Source of the DNA: Elusimicrobiota bacterium
GTDB taxonomy: Bacteria; Elusimicrobiota; UBA5214; JBBAAG01
DNA: 43,965 nucleotides
Direction: 5' to 3'
NCBI GenBank assembly: GCA_041658405.1
Contig: JBBAAG010000017.1
Location: 1-43,965, forward strand
A program made the translations under genes and the position numbers. Below, piece by piece: positions 24,987 through 34,645 of the stretch. Within the stretch, counting starts at the first letter, position 1, and every line of letters begins with the position of its first letter. A model generated the notes under the pieces. It was not told the origin of the DNA. It made no database searches and was given only the letters and a program-made list of their open reading frames with translations.

Positions 24987-27461
24987 ATGGTATTTAAAAA
25001 AAATGCAGTACATTTGTTCGCCGGTATGGTATGGTTGATCGCAGTATGGATGTTAAACCTTTTTGCATCAACCGCATATTCCTTTCCTGCTATAAAGATA
25101 GACGGTAAACTTGATGATCCACTTTGGAAGTCTGCAAATAAATACGATAATTTTGCGGTACACAAAACCACAGAAGTACCTGTAATGAAAACCGTTGCGT
25201 ATGTAACGCATGATGATACAGCGTTTTACTTCGGGTTTGTCTGTGAAGAAAGCAGTACAGCGAAACTTATCCGTGACAGCACACGTGATTTTGGGAAGAA
25301 AGCTAACCTTGACGATTGTGTTGAGGTAATGATTGACGCTGATTCTGATAGTGAAGGGTTTTACCATTTCATTATAAGCGCGAATGGTAATCATGATGTT
25401 GAGTACCGCACAGACAAAGGTAAAACTCCGCTGTTATTTGATAACCTTATATGTTATTCTTCTGCGAATGTAGGTACAGGGCAATGGTCTGCTGAACTTG
25501 TAGTACCCTTTGCGTCAATAACACCGGAAGAACGGCTTAAAAACGTGGTAAGGTTAAACCTCTGCCGTACCCGCCGTGCCGGGATGGTGAAAATGAAAGA
25601 GGACAGTAGTGTAGCAAAAAACGGGTGGTTCCTTAATCCGGATACTTTTGATATCACACGGGCTTTAACCGGAGTTGACACAGCCCGGTATTGTTGTTCA
25701 ATCTCATTCAAGGAAGTTAGTATTGTTCATGAAGGTGAAAACGTAAAAATATCGCCAATCGTGGAATTTGCAAATTATAGTAAGAATAAAACAAGTGTCT
25801 TATTCTCCGCCTGGGCTGGGAAACAGAGTGTTGTAAAAGACAGTAAATATTTATTAGTGCCCGGTAAAATAGAAGAAACCGAGATTTCGTTTTATGCTGA
25901 AGATAAACGCAATATCATGATATTGTATAGTCTATCTGACAGCAAAGGCGAAATCTGTACTCTGTATCAGAAAACTCCGGCGCGTCTCTCTCATCTTTTA
26001 ACCATTGATATTAAGCAGCCTTTTTATAAAAACAATATTTATTATGATGAAACAGTTGATGTGTTAATTGCCTCCGCAACGGTTGATCCTACTTTTTGGA
26101 ATGAAAAAGAGGATAAGTTAGTGTTTAGGTTCATGGATGACAACGGTAAAGTGTTAGCTTCTGCGGAACAGTATAAGAACAGCGGGTTAACCGAACTTGA
26201 TATAAAACAAATCCCTGTGGGGACTTACACGCTCACCTGCGAGTATTTAGATAATGGTGTATTTCGCACAGTAGAAAGTAAAAAAGTTAGGAAACTTGCG
26301 AAGTCGCCTGCACTTGAAGCGCGGGTGGACAGTAATCTCAACCTGATAGTCAACGGTAAGCCTGAATTCCCAATTATTTGGTGGGGCGGAGCGGGGACGG
26401 TTAAAGACCTTGCTGATACCGGTGCGGATGGTTTATTGCTGGGGAAAAATACCAGGTTGATGGATGAACTGAAAGAAAATAAGATGTATGGCGAGTTAAT
26501 GCCATTGGGTTTAGCAGGTATTTACAAATATTTTTATGATAATGATGAACTCACTGCAAAAACTAGGAATGATCTAACATCCATTATTAACGCTGTAAGT
26601 ACGCATCCTGCGGTTATGTGTTACTACCTTATAGATGAACCCGAGATGAAACGTATAAACAGGAATGTTCTGGAAGAAGCGTATGAATTAATTTCTGATA
26701 TTGACCCGTATCATCCGGTAGTTATATGTAATGACAGAATTGATCGCGGTATCATGACGTACTACAATGCACTTGACATTTTCTTCCCGGACCCGTACCC
26801 ACGCCCAAAAAGTGACGGGACTTATACTCATCCAATGATGTATATGGTAGATTTTCTTAATGCTGCAAAGGTTGCGGGGAATAACCGTAAACTCGTAGGG
26901 ATGACTGTGCAAACCTTTTACGGCGGGGTTAACCACCCGTTAAACCGTGCACCGTCGTTTACGGAACAACGGTGTATGCAATGGCTACCGATTGTCTATG
27001 GTGCGAGAGGGTATAATTATTATAAATACCAGGATGCCATAAATTACCCGGCATTAAAACTCGGGATCCCGTATATTATTAAGGAAATCAAAGCAGTGGA
27101 AGATGTTATTCTGTTAGGTACTGACACTGTTCCTGCGGGGGAAATCAAAGTGTTGACCGGTATTCACGGGGTGGTGAAGAAGTACAAGGAAAACTATTAT
27201 TTGTTTACAGTGAACACAACTTCAAATACTGTTAAGGATGAGTTTGTAATCCCGGAAATTATGCGCACGGATAATCTTAACGTATTATCCGAAAATCGTG
27301 GTGTGAGAGTACAGAATAATAAGTATTCCGATACTTACCGCCCGTTTGAAGTGCATATATACTGTACAGACAGTAAAACAACAACCGGTGTTGTATTAAA
27401 AGATGTGGAAGCTGAAATAACTAATGCATCAGGTGTTGTGGATTTCATAGGGTATAAATAA
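24987..27461 (+). CDS. Secreted CBM9-like domain protein with C-terminal TIM-barrel hydrolase domain
   Basis: The product has 824 residues. A signal peptide (about 8-30) leads into a carbohydrate-binding family-9-like domain (about 32-235) with the usual start AIKIDGKLDDPLWKSA, the AYVTHDDTAFYFGFVCEE strand and DDCVEVMIDADSD. Beta domains follow to about residue 440. A TIM barrel then spans about 445-740 (LIVNGKPEFPIIWWGGAG), with Asp550-Glu551 in YYLIDEPEM near a strand end, a likely catalytic acid position as in clan GH-A hydrolases. No exact GH family is evident. It is translationally close to the isomerase upstream and ends 19 bases from the convergent multidomain gene at 27481. Confidence 0.75.
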   Translation: MVFKKNAVHLFAGMVWLIAVWMLNLFASTAYSFPAIKIDGKLDDPLWKSANKYDNFAVHKTTEVPVMKTVAYVTHDDTAFYFGFVCEESSTAKLIRDSTRDFGKKANLDDCVEVMIDADSDSEGFYHFIISANGNHDVEYRTDKGKTPLLFDNLICYSSANVGTGQWSAELVVPFASITPEERLKNVVRLNLCRTRRAGMVKMKEDSSVAKNGWFLNPDTFDITRALTGVDTARYCCSISFKEVSIVHEGENVKISPIVEFANYSKNKTSVLFSAWAGKQSVVKDSKYLLVPGKIEETEISFYAEDKRNIMILYSLSDSKGEICTLYQKTPARLSHLLTIDIKQPFYKNNIYYDETVDVLIASATVDPTFWNEKEDKLVFRFMDDNGKVLASAEQYKNSGLTELDIKQIPVGTYTLTCEYLDNGVFRTVESKKVRKLAKSPALEARVDSNLNLIVNGKPEFPIIWWGGAGTVKDLADTGADGLLLGKNTRLMDELKENKMYGELMPLGLAGIYKYFYDNDELTAKTRNDLTSIINAVSTHPAVMCYYLIDEPEMKRINRNVLEEAYELISDIDPYHPVVICNDRIDRGIMTYYNALDIFFPDPYPRPKSDGTYTHPMMYMVDFLNAAKVAGNNRKLVGMTVQTFYGGVNHPLNRAPSFTEQRCMQWLPIVYGARGYNYYKYQDAINYPALKLGIPYIIKEIKAVEDVILLGTDTVPAGEIKVLTGIHGVVKKYKENYYLFTVNTTSNTVKDEFVIPEIMRTDNLNVLSENRGVRVQNNKYSDTYRPFEVHIYCTDSKTTTGVVLKDVEAEITNASGVVDFIGYK

Positions 27462-27480
27462 GTAAAGAAAATATCCTGCG

Positions 27481-30400
27481 CTATTTCGCAATAACGATCG
27501 TACCGGAAACCATTTGACCGTTGACGGTGTACTGATAAATGTACACACCGTTTTCGAGGAAGTTATTTTCTGTATCCGTTCCCTGCCAAGTATCGGTATC
27601 TTTTAATTCACAGACAAGTTTACCTGTGAGGGTATAGATTTTAACGCCGGTTGTTTTATCATCCTCTAACGCCAATGCGTAATAGTTGTGGATACCGTTG
27701 AATATAGCAGCATCATTTTTGCCGTCACTGTTTGGCGTGACAATCCGTTCCCGCGGTTTAAACGCTGAGGCTGAGATATTATTTAAGTTTACCGCAAATA
27801 CGGCAAATGAACTAAAATGTCCTACCGGTACTGTTAATGTATTTTGCTGTGTATCAATCTTACCGCCTAGATACCGCCACTCTGCAAGGTTGTCATCATA
27901 CCAAAAAACACCGAGTTTATCTTCCGGAATACTTCTGGTGTCCTCCATACCATCATTATTTGTGTCGTAGTACAGCAATGTAAGTGTTGCATATGAGTTT
28001 AGGCCAGTCCCCGAAGGTGTTACGGTATACACAGCAACGCATCGGTCTGAATAACTGGTATCCACAAAATCATTATTTTTCAACTGCGGTACTGTATTAA
28101 TACCGGTCATTCCAAAGGTAAGGATTGTGTCTTCATCTAATGCACCGGCTGGGAGTAGTAAGCGCGCATTTCCGTCGCTGGTATTACCGTCAATTAATGT
28201 AATAATCCCGCCGAGGTTGTTGCGTATTAACGCTGATTTTGTTAGTTCAAAAGCTATGGTTGTTGCATTGCTTAAGTAAATTATACCGGAAGTGTCGTAT
28301 GCGGATACGTAATACTCAATACCTGCTGTTTTATCGGTGATAACATTTTTCGGGATTACGCCGTTATAATTTGTTGAATCAACTTTTTGTAATTCCCGGG
28401 TATATAGTGAAGACCAGTTTTCGGGTTGCCCTGTATTAACCTTTATACGGTAATACAGTTTGGATGAACATGGCACACTACTTCCCGTGAACACAGCGTT
28501 GATTTTAATATCATTTCCCGGGATGTTGATAACCTCACCGCCGGCATTGGATAATGTTATGGTAAGTTCAGAAGAACCTATGGTGTTTGTTGTAACAAAA
28601 ATACCTTTGATAACATTCCCCGTGGTTTGTGTATTCCCTGCAGCATCAATTGCCTGGAGTTGATAATAATACGTTGTACCTACGGAAACTGTTAGATCGG
28701 AATATGTTGTCACTTTTTGTGTCAGGGTTTCAATTAATGAACTCAAAATCATAATATCTGTAGACCTAAGTATTTTATAACCGTTTGTCCCGCTTAGGGT
28801 GTCCTCAGCATTATCCCAGGTGAGTGTTACTCCGCAGTTTTCTGTTGTTAACGCCGATTTTGTTACTGCCCCCGGAGGAGTTTTGTCGTACTTAAAAATG
28901 AACATCGTTGAGGGTGATGTCCATTCTCCAAGACCGTTTCTTGTACGTAAACGGAGATAATAAATTCCTTCAAATTCAGCAGGATTTAAAGCATCAAAAA
29001 CTGTAACTGAGTACTTGTTATCACTTTGATAAGTTTGAGTTCCGGGATCCGCTTCAGGGTCTTTACCCCAGTAGACAGAATATCCGGAGATACTGTTTTG
29101 GGTATCAAACGCTCCGGACCATTCGAAGTACGGCAGGAATGTAATGTTTTGCCAAGTGTCAAAATTAAGTTCAATAATTTTATTTATTGAAGCCCATCCG
29201 CGGCATAATAACGGTGGCTGTATCCCATTTGGTATAGTGTAATGAATAGATTCAACCGTATCACCGTTTGCCTGCGGATTCCCGGCATAATCTACAGGTT
29301 CAATTCTGTAATAATATGTTGTGTTTACAATAGCACTGTAATCGAGATAGTAATTATTACTTGTTGTACCAGTTAATACGCCGTAGAGATCAATCTCAAT
29401 TGTTGTGCGGTAAACGTTATAATATTTTATTGAAGAAACATTATCTTCAGGTGTGGACCATGTTAACATCACATTGTCTAACCCCGGCCTCAATATAAGT
29501 TGTGTTACAGGATTAGGAGGAACATCGTCGTATTTCGTGGTGAATAACACTTTTGCGGTGCTCCAGTTCATTGTCCCGTCGCATGTACGGACGATCAGGT
29601 AAGACGTTTCACCTCCAGAAATACTTTCTTTAACAGTATAGTGATTTAGTGCTGTATTATTCGGCTGCGTAATTTCCGTTGTGGGTACTTCTCCTGGATT
29701 TGTGCTAAAACACACGGAATATCCTAAGATACCGGACTGGTTATCGCTTGCACCGGTCCATTCAAAATATGGTTTATCACAGGCATTCTGCCATATATTA
29801 TCTACGACCTGAAACGTTTTGGATGAACTCGACCATGAATAACATGTTGTAGGATTTGAAGGCGGTACGGTGTCAATAATATTATATGTAGCTATGCGTA
29901 CCGTATACTCTCTGCTTTCATCATAATTTCCTGCGTTATCACTGACTTTAAACTTTATACGGTTATTCACAAGCGATGTTGTGGTGAACTGCACGCTGGA
30001 AGTTATTGTGAAGTAACTAGTCGTACCTGCTAAATTAGTACATACTGCCGTGAGCCATGTCTGTGGCCATGTCGCTCCGCCGTCATTTGAGTATTTGTAA
30101 TATGCGGACTGCGGATTAATTCCGGAATCCGTATCCTTAACATCAATTTTGCATATAGGATTGGTGATATCAACAATATCATTTTCTTGAACAGCAGTGT
30201 TGTCAGAATTGAGGGATACAAAGTTTGTCCATCCTTCCGGAGGTATCTGTTCTTTTACAGGTATCTCCACCAGCATCATTGCGTTGCCAACAGAACGTTC
30301 CACACCGCCTGACGGGTGGTTAACAACAACGCCGTTGACTACCATACAGGCCGACCCTCCGCCGTCAAAGTTCATAGCTTCTTTACAGTTCAATGTATTA

Positions 30401-31383
30401 ATCAAAAACGATGCCATCTGCGTAAAGGTCATACCGACACTAGCAGTTGTCCGCCCGTCAATAAGCACCATGTATATGTACTGATCGTTAAACCCGATAA
30501 CCGTACGCGGGTTGGCGTAATCGTAAATCCCGCCGGTACCCCAGGCGGAAGTGTTTGCCACGCTGTTATGTACTAACCAGCCTAAACCCGTAGCCGCGCC
30601 ACGTACGTTGTTCCATACAGGATCTGATAGTTCTAACAATATTTTTACGGTATCCCCGGCTTTTAGTCCGGATAACAGTGTCGCAGAATTTTTGTGGCCT
30701 GATATAACTAATCCGGTTTTTGGAATAACCGTGTTTGTACTGTTATAAACAGCGGATACCGTACAGGCCTGTTCTTTCCCGGGGCTAAGCGGGAAACTTA
30801 CATTTTTTAGGACTACTTCTACGCTGGGTGTATTCGCTGTCTTCGTAGTAGAATACCATTCCGGAGTGTAAAGTATAAGCTGTCCTGCACCGCGGTCATT
30901 GTTTATACGGTCAAAATGTGTTGTTGCATCTGGCAGTGTGAGTTTTAACGATTTATTAGTAACTTTATTTATCACCGGTGTCCCGTCGAATAATTGCCCG
31001 AATGACGCCATGCGTGTATTAAAAGTTTCAAAATCTTGAATAACATTGCCTTCGTAGATAATTCCGCCTCGTGCTTCACCGTCTGATTCAAAAAACCCGG
31101 CATTCACAGCGGCAATAACGTTGTTTCCTGGTTTATCGTACCGTGAAAATATTGAACTCGTATATTCGCGGTTATGATACACATTCCCGGCAGACATTCC
31201 GTTTTGGAATTTATACCGGTCAATATACGCCCGGTCAAGTTTAACAATAAATATATTGTTCGGTCCGGAGATTGTCATTGAACTGAAATACACGCCTTCT
31301 GTAATCTGTGTCTCAGCGTATAGTGAAGGAATAGAAAGGATGATGAACAAAATAAGATAGACTGTTCTTTTAACAATATTCAT
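27481..31383 (-). CDS. Multidomain secreted phosphodiester glycosidase (NAGPA domain) with FN3 repeats and sorting domain
   Basis: The product has 1300 residues. A signal peptide (MNIVKRTVYLILFIILSIPSLYA) is followed by a phosphodiester glycosidase (NAGPA) domain at about residues 28-375: VIAAVNAGFF, NTRMASFGQLFDGTPVI, RTVIGFNDQYIYMVLIDGR and MNFDGGGSACMVVNG are the family's signature segments. These enzymes remove N-acetylglucosamine or similar groups linked through a phosphodiester. Then come Ig/FN3-like modules (about 385-980), many with KYDDVPPNPVTQL-type starts. A beta domain with YYDTNNDGMEDT and EWRYLGGKID is shared with the protein at 2-2692, and the C-terminal ~90 residues (PNSDGKNDAAIFNG, VKIYTLTGKLVCELK, ENGVYIYQYTVNG) form a CHU_C/FlgD-like sorting domain. 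It is probably surface bound. It is transcribed divergently from the metallophosphoesterase across 132 bases. Confidence 0.85.
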   Translation of the reverse strand: MNIVKRTVYLILFIILSIPSLYAETQITEGVYFSSMTISGPNNIFIVKLDRAYIDRYKFQNGMSAGNVYHNREYTSSIFSRYDKPGNNVIAAVNAGFFESDGEARGGIIYEGNVIQDFETFNTRMASFGQLFDGTPVINKVTNKSLKLTLPDATTHFDRINNDRGAGQLILYTPEWYSTTKTANTPSVEVVLKNVSFPLSPGKEQACTVSAVYNSTNTVIPKTGLVISGHKNSATLLSGLKAGDTVKILLELSDPVWNNVRGAATGLGWLVHNSVANTSAWGTGGIYDYANPRTVIGFNDQYIYMVLIDGRTTASVGMTFTQMASFLINTLNCKEAMNFDGGGSACMVVNGVVVNHPSGGVERSVGNAMMLVEIPVKEQIPPEGWTNFVSLNSDNTAVQENDIVDITNPICKIDVKDTDSGINPQSAYYKYSNDGGATWPQTWLTAVCTNLAGTTSYFTITSSVQFTTTSLVNNRIKFKVSDNAGNYDESREYTVRIATYNIIDTVPPSNPTTCYSWSSSSKTFQVVDNIWQNACDKPYFEWTGASDNQSGILGYSVCFSTNPGEVPTTEITQPNNTALNHYTVKESISGGETSYLIVRTCDGTMNWSTAKVLFTTKYDDVPPNPVTQLILRPGLDNVMLTWSTPEDNVSSIKYYNVYRTTIEIDLYGVLTGTTSNNYYLDYSAIVNTTYYYRIEPVDYAGNPQANGDTVESIHYTIPNGIQPPLLCRGWASINKIIELNFDTWQNITFLPYFEWSGAFDTQNSISGYSVYWGKDPEADPGTQTYQSDNKYSVTVFDALNPAEFEGIYYLRLRTRNGLGEWTSPSTMFIFKYDKTPPGAVTKSALTTENCGVTLTWDNAEDTLSGTNGYKILRSTDIMILSSLIETLTQKVTTYSDLTVSVGTTYYYQLQAIDAAGNTQTTGNVIKGIFVTTNTIGSSELTITLSNAGGEVINIPGNDIKINAVFTGSSVPCSSKLYYRIKVNTGQPENWSSLYTRELQKVDSTNYNGVIPKNVITDKTAGIEYYVSAYDTSGIIYLSNATTIAFELTKSALIRNNLGGIITLIDGNTSDGNARLLLPAGALDEDTILTFGMTGINTVPQLKNNDFVDTSYSDRCVAVYTVTPSGTGLNSYATLTLLYYDTNNDGMEDTRSIPEDKLGVFWYDDNLAEWRYLGGKIDTQQNTLTVPVGHFSSFAVFAVNLNNISASAFKPRERIVTPNSDGKNDAAIFNGIHNYYALALEDDKTTGVKIYTLTGKLVCELKDTDTWQGTDTENNFLENGVYIYQYTVNGQMVSGTIVIAK

Positions 31384-31515
31384 TAACTATAATTATACAA
31401 AACATGTTGAGTAGGAACACGCATAAATCTTCATATTATTAGTTTATTTATACAAGTTTATATCATAAACTATTATTAAAGAAATGTTTATCATAAGTAA
31501 TAAGGAGTAAATGTA
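31384..31515. promoter_or_regulatory. Divergent promoter region with an inverted repeat
   Basis: These AT-rich 132 bases separate two outward-facing genes and must contain both promoters. AGTTTAT (31455-31461), ATC and ATAAACT (31465-31471) form a perfect 7-bp inverted repeat, and a similar TTTATCATAA occurs at 31487-31496. These could bind a regulator common to both genes. No clear -35/-10 pair can be assigned with confidence. Confidence 0.35.
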
Positions 31516-33135
31516 ATGCTTGTTTTATTAATAATCATCAGTTTGATATCATCGTCGCAACCATTAAACGCAACGGAAACAAAACCAAAGTATACTTTTG
31601 CGCATATCTCGGATACTCATATAATTGACACTGACACAATAAAATCGTCTTGGTTTTTGCAGAATACAGATAATTTTAATCTTTTTACTGAAATTATTAA
31701 TACGCAAAAGAATCATAATATCCCGGATTTTATAATTATAACCGGTGACCTTACCAACAGAGGCGATATCGGTAGTTTAGCTAAGTTCAAAAAATTAACT
31801 GAAAAGCTTAACTGCCCGGTGCGGTTCATCGGAGGGAATCACGACTATGAATACAGCGGCGATGCTTTGGCTGACTGGGATAAAACAAGGTATTGCCGTG
31901 TTTTTGGTACCGACACGTGGAGGTATGATTTTACGTATAAAAACACGGTGTTTATACTTGCAACATTCCGGCATACGTCAGCGGATGATACTGTTAATTG
32001 GATTGATAATAAACTAAAACAATATCCCAGTTCGTTTACAATAGTTGCCACGCATTTTCCTGTATACTTCTCCCGCGGAGGTAACCGCGGGATGACTGAC
32101 CGGCTGGGGGGAGAAGGGTTTGACCTTCAAACGGTACTTGATAAAAACTCAATGAACCGTGTAATACTGTATCTTTCCGGCCATAGTCATTCTAACTCGT
32201 TAGTAAAAAAACGTAATGTTACTAATGTTACAACCTGTGACCTTGCAGATATTCCGCTTGCAGGGTACCGGTACTTTGAAGTGTATGACGATCATATAGA
32301 TTCAAAGTTTTATGACTTAACCCCGGATTCCACTCACGCGCTTGCGAGTACTGATACTCTTACGGGTTATAATCCTAATTGGTATATCGATGAACGGCAT
32401 AACGGGAGGGAAGAATATTCCGGTGGATGCCATGAAGAACGCGAGTTCAGTGTGTCTACCATACCGGAGACAGGGTTTTATAAAACAGTATCGTACCAGT
32501 TAGTACCTAACGGCTTATCCACAGTGCCTTCACACTGGGTGAGGACTATGGAGGTAAGAAGTACTACAAGAACATACGTTATTGACGGTATTATCAGTGA
32601 CGAGGAATGGAAATCAACTACTACGGTTAATATACGCCCTTTCCGTGATATAAACCTCAAGCCTGTATCAGAAGGCACAACGGGCTATCTTGCGTATGAT
32701 GATAATAATCTGTATATCGGCATAAAATGTTATGAACCCAATATGTCAACCGTTACGGCTAATATTATCAAACATGACGACCAGGTATGGCTTGATGATA
32801 ATATTGAACTCTTCATATCTCCCGCAGGTCAGCAAATACAGTATTATCATTTTATTATTAATACAAACAATGTTTTGTTAGATCAAAGTTGTTATAATTC
32901 CGGCCGGTCCCGCAGCCGTGTGTGGGAAAGCACTTGTGAGTCTGCTGTTAAGAAATACGAAGATTATTGGTCAATCGAAATAAGGTTGCCGTTAAAAGAT
33001 ATTGGGAAATACGGGAATATGGGATTCAATCTTAGCCGTACCCGTCCCTCCAGCGGGACACAGGTGTCTTTCGCTCGAATGCTGAACACTTTGCATCAAC
33101 CTACAAAATTTATTGAATTAAAATTTGTTAAATAG
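31516..33135 (+). CDS. Secreted metallophosphoesterase fused to a CBM9-like domain
   Basis: The product has 539 residues. It starts with a signal peptide (MLVLLIIISLISSSQPLNA) and a calcineurin-like phosphoesterase domain (about 25-270) with all metal motifs: D33-x-H35 (AHISDTH), G77-D78-x2-N81, G107-N-H-D110, H180 (VATHFP) and GHSH (222-225). A linker leads to a C-terminal carbohydrate-binding family-9-like domain (about 350-539): YVIDGIISDEEWKSTTTVN, GYLAYDDNNLYIGIKCYE and DDNIELFISPAG. The combination suggests a phosphatase or phosphodiesterase tethered to a glycan. AAGGAG precedes ATG 31516. Divergence from the phosphodiester glycosidase gene suggests that the two act on one phosphorylated polymer; that is inference. 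Confidence 0.88.
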   Translation: MLVLLIIISLISSSQPLNATETKPKYTFAHISDTHIIDTDTIKSSWFLQNTDNFNLFTEIINTQKNHNIPDFIIITGDLTNRGDIGSLAKFKKLTEKLNCPVRFIGGNHDYEYSGDALADWDKTRYCRVFGTDTWRYDFTYKNTVFILATFRHTSADDTVNWIDNKLKQYPSSFTIVATHFPVYFSRGGNRGMTDRLGGEGFDLQTVLDKNSMNRVILYLSGHSHSNSLVKKRNVTNVTTCDLADIPLAGYRYFEVYDDHIDSKFYDLTPDSTHALASTDTLTGYNPNWYIDERHNGREEYSGGCHEEREFSVSTIPETGFYKTVSYQLVPNGLSTVPSHWVRTMEVRSTTRTYVIDGIISDEEWKSTTTVNIRPFRDINLKPVSEGTTGYLAYDDNNLYIGIKCYEPNMSTVTANIIKHDDQVWLDDNIELFISPAGQQIQYYHFIINTNNVLLDQSCYNSGRSRSRVWESTCESAVKKYEDYWSIEIRLPLKDIGKYGNMGFNLSRTRPSSGTQVSFARMLNTLHQPTKFIELKFVK

Positions 33136-33157
33136 GAGGCCGTTTCCTTAAACTTAA

Positions 33158-34645
33158 TTACTTCCCGAGTATTGTAATTTCAGAAATCCCGCAGCATGAT
33201 GTTGACGTAGAGTTTGTGATTTCAAACACAACTTTCAGCCATGTAATCCGCGTATCCGGAAGGTTGATAATAACTGCTGCGCCGGGTTCTTCCGGGAAAA
33301 ATATATTGTCAATATATGTACGGTTACTAAAAAACAATTTCGCGGTAGACGGTTTACGTTGTTTTAATATACTGGGGTAAATAAGTATGGTATCAACGAT
33401 ATGTTCTTTCTCCCACTCAAGTTGTATCCATGGTTCGGGATCATCTACTGAGGAAACCCATTCATGTTTTTCAAAACGTTTCAATGTAGTAACCTCACCG
33501 TCATTCACTGCTTCTTTTGAGTATGCGATATTTACAGAACTTGCAGTAACCACAGCGTTTGGAGCGATGTTTGCCCGGTACGATAGTCCTGCGGGAACAG
33601 GTTGGGGAGTTAATGTCGGGCCGTTGGCGTAAATAGTACCGTCTTCCCTGAACCCCATACGATCAATGCATAATTGGCGGTTGCTTCCATGTTTTGTTAT
33701 ATCCGTATGAGTATGGTACGCGATAAACATTTCTTTTCCATCAGGAGACAGGAATACGCTATGGTGTCCCGGGCCGGATACTTTATCCCATTCCGCAGCG
33801 AGGATCGGGTTATGCGGATACTTTGCGAATTGCCCCAACGGTTGTTGTGATACTGCGTATCCCACGGCGTACCATCGCGAAGCGTAACACTGCCCGGAGT
33901 ACATCAGATAATATGTGCCTTTGTACTTCACCATAAAAGGCCCTTCATTCCAGAGAGTGTGGTAGTTCGGTTTTTCCCAATGTTGTTCCGGTTTTAGCAG
34001 AAGGACAGGTTCACCTTTGACAGATACCATGTTGTCATTGAGTTCTATACCGTAAATATGGCTCTCATTACGGTTCTCAACACGGTTTGTGGAACAATCA
34101 CGGGAGTAGTACAGGTATTTCTTACCGTCATCATCAAAGAATACGTGGGCGTCAATAACGCTGTATCCATAATCGAATACCGGCTGGTTGTGTTCATCAA
34201 GAAACGGCCCTGCGGGTGAGGTGCTTACCGCTACACCGATATGCATATTTCCTTTTATCTTCTCAACTGTACTTCGGGCTGAGTAGTACATATAGTATTT
34301 CCCATTATACTCCACCACTTCAGGTGCCCAAAACTGCGCTTTTGCCCAAGAGCTGGGTTTAGTGGTGTAAACTTTCCCTAATCCTTTCCAATATATAGCA
34401 TCGGTGGATGTCCACACGCGGTAACCGTCACTCGCGGATGTGGGATAACAGTAATATTTTCCGTCATAAGATTTTAGAACAAACGGGTCGCCGATTCCTT
34501 TGATATTAAGAGGATTAGTATAGAATTTATCACTTTGCGGTTGTATAGTTGAAAGATCAATTTTATTGTAATTATCCAAAGTATGTGCTTCCATAGACAA
34601 CGTTATTGCCAGAACACAACCGTTAATTATTGATATAAAACGCAT
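33158..34645 (-). CDS. Secreted GH43-type glycosidase (beta-xylosidase / alpha-L-arabinofuranosidase candidate)
   Basis: The start is set at the ATG beginning at 34645, which overlaps the upstream aldolase stop (TAATG) and opens a signal peptide (MRFISIINGCVLAITLSMEA); an in-frame ATG at 34681 would lie inside the aldolase gene. The product has 495 residues. A five-bladed propeller covers about residues 40-355 with the three expected acids: Asp53 (GIGDPFVLK), Asp165 (VIDAH) and Glu234 (LWNEGPF). GPGHHSVFLSPDGKEMFIAYH marks the last blade. The C-terminal ~130 residues form a discoidin (F5/8)-like beta domain (WIQLEWEKEHIVDTILIYPS). GH43 enzymes release arabinose, xylose or galactose, and the substrate within the family is uncertain. 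It is the second gene of a two-gene minus-strand operon with the aldolase. Confidence 0.88.
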   Translation of the reverse strand: MRFISIINGCVLAITLSMEAHTLDNYNKIDLSTIQPQSDKFYTNPLNIKGIGDPFVLKSYDGKYYCYPTSASDGYRVWTSTDAIYWKGLGKVYTTKPSSWAKAQFWAPEVVEYNGKYYMYYSARSTVEKIKGNMHIGVAVSTSPAGPFLDEHNQPVFDYGYSVIDAHVFFDDDGKKYLYYSRDCSTNRVENRNESHIYGIELNDNMVSVKGEPVLLLKPEQHWEKPNYHTLWNEGPFMVKYKGTYYLMYSGQCYASRWYAVGYAVSQQPLGQFAKYPHNPILAAEWDKVSGPGHHSVFLSPDGKEMFIAYHTHTDITKHGSNRQLCIDRMGFREDGTIYANGPTLTPQPVPAGLSYRANIAPNAVVTASSVNIAYSKEAVNDGEVTTLKRFEKHEWVSSVDDPEPWIQLEWEKEHIVDTILIYPSILKQRKPSTAKLFFSNRTYIDNIFFPEEPGAAVIINLPDTRITWLKVVFEITNSTSTSCCGISEITILGK

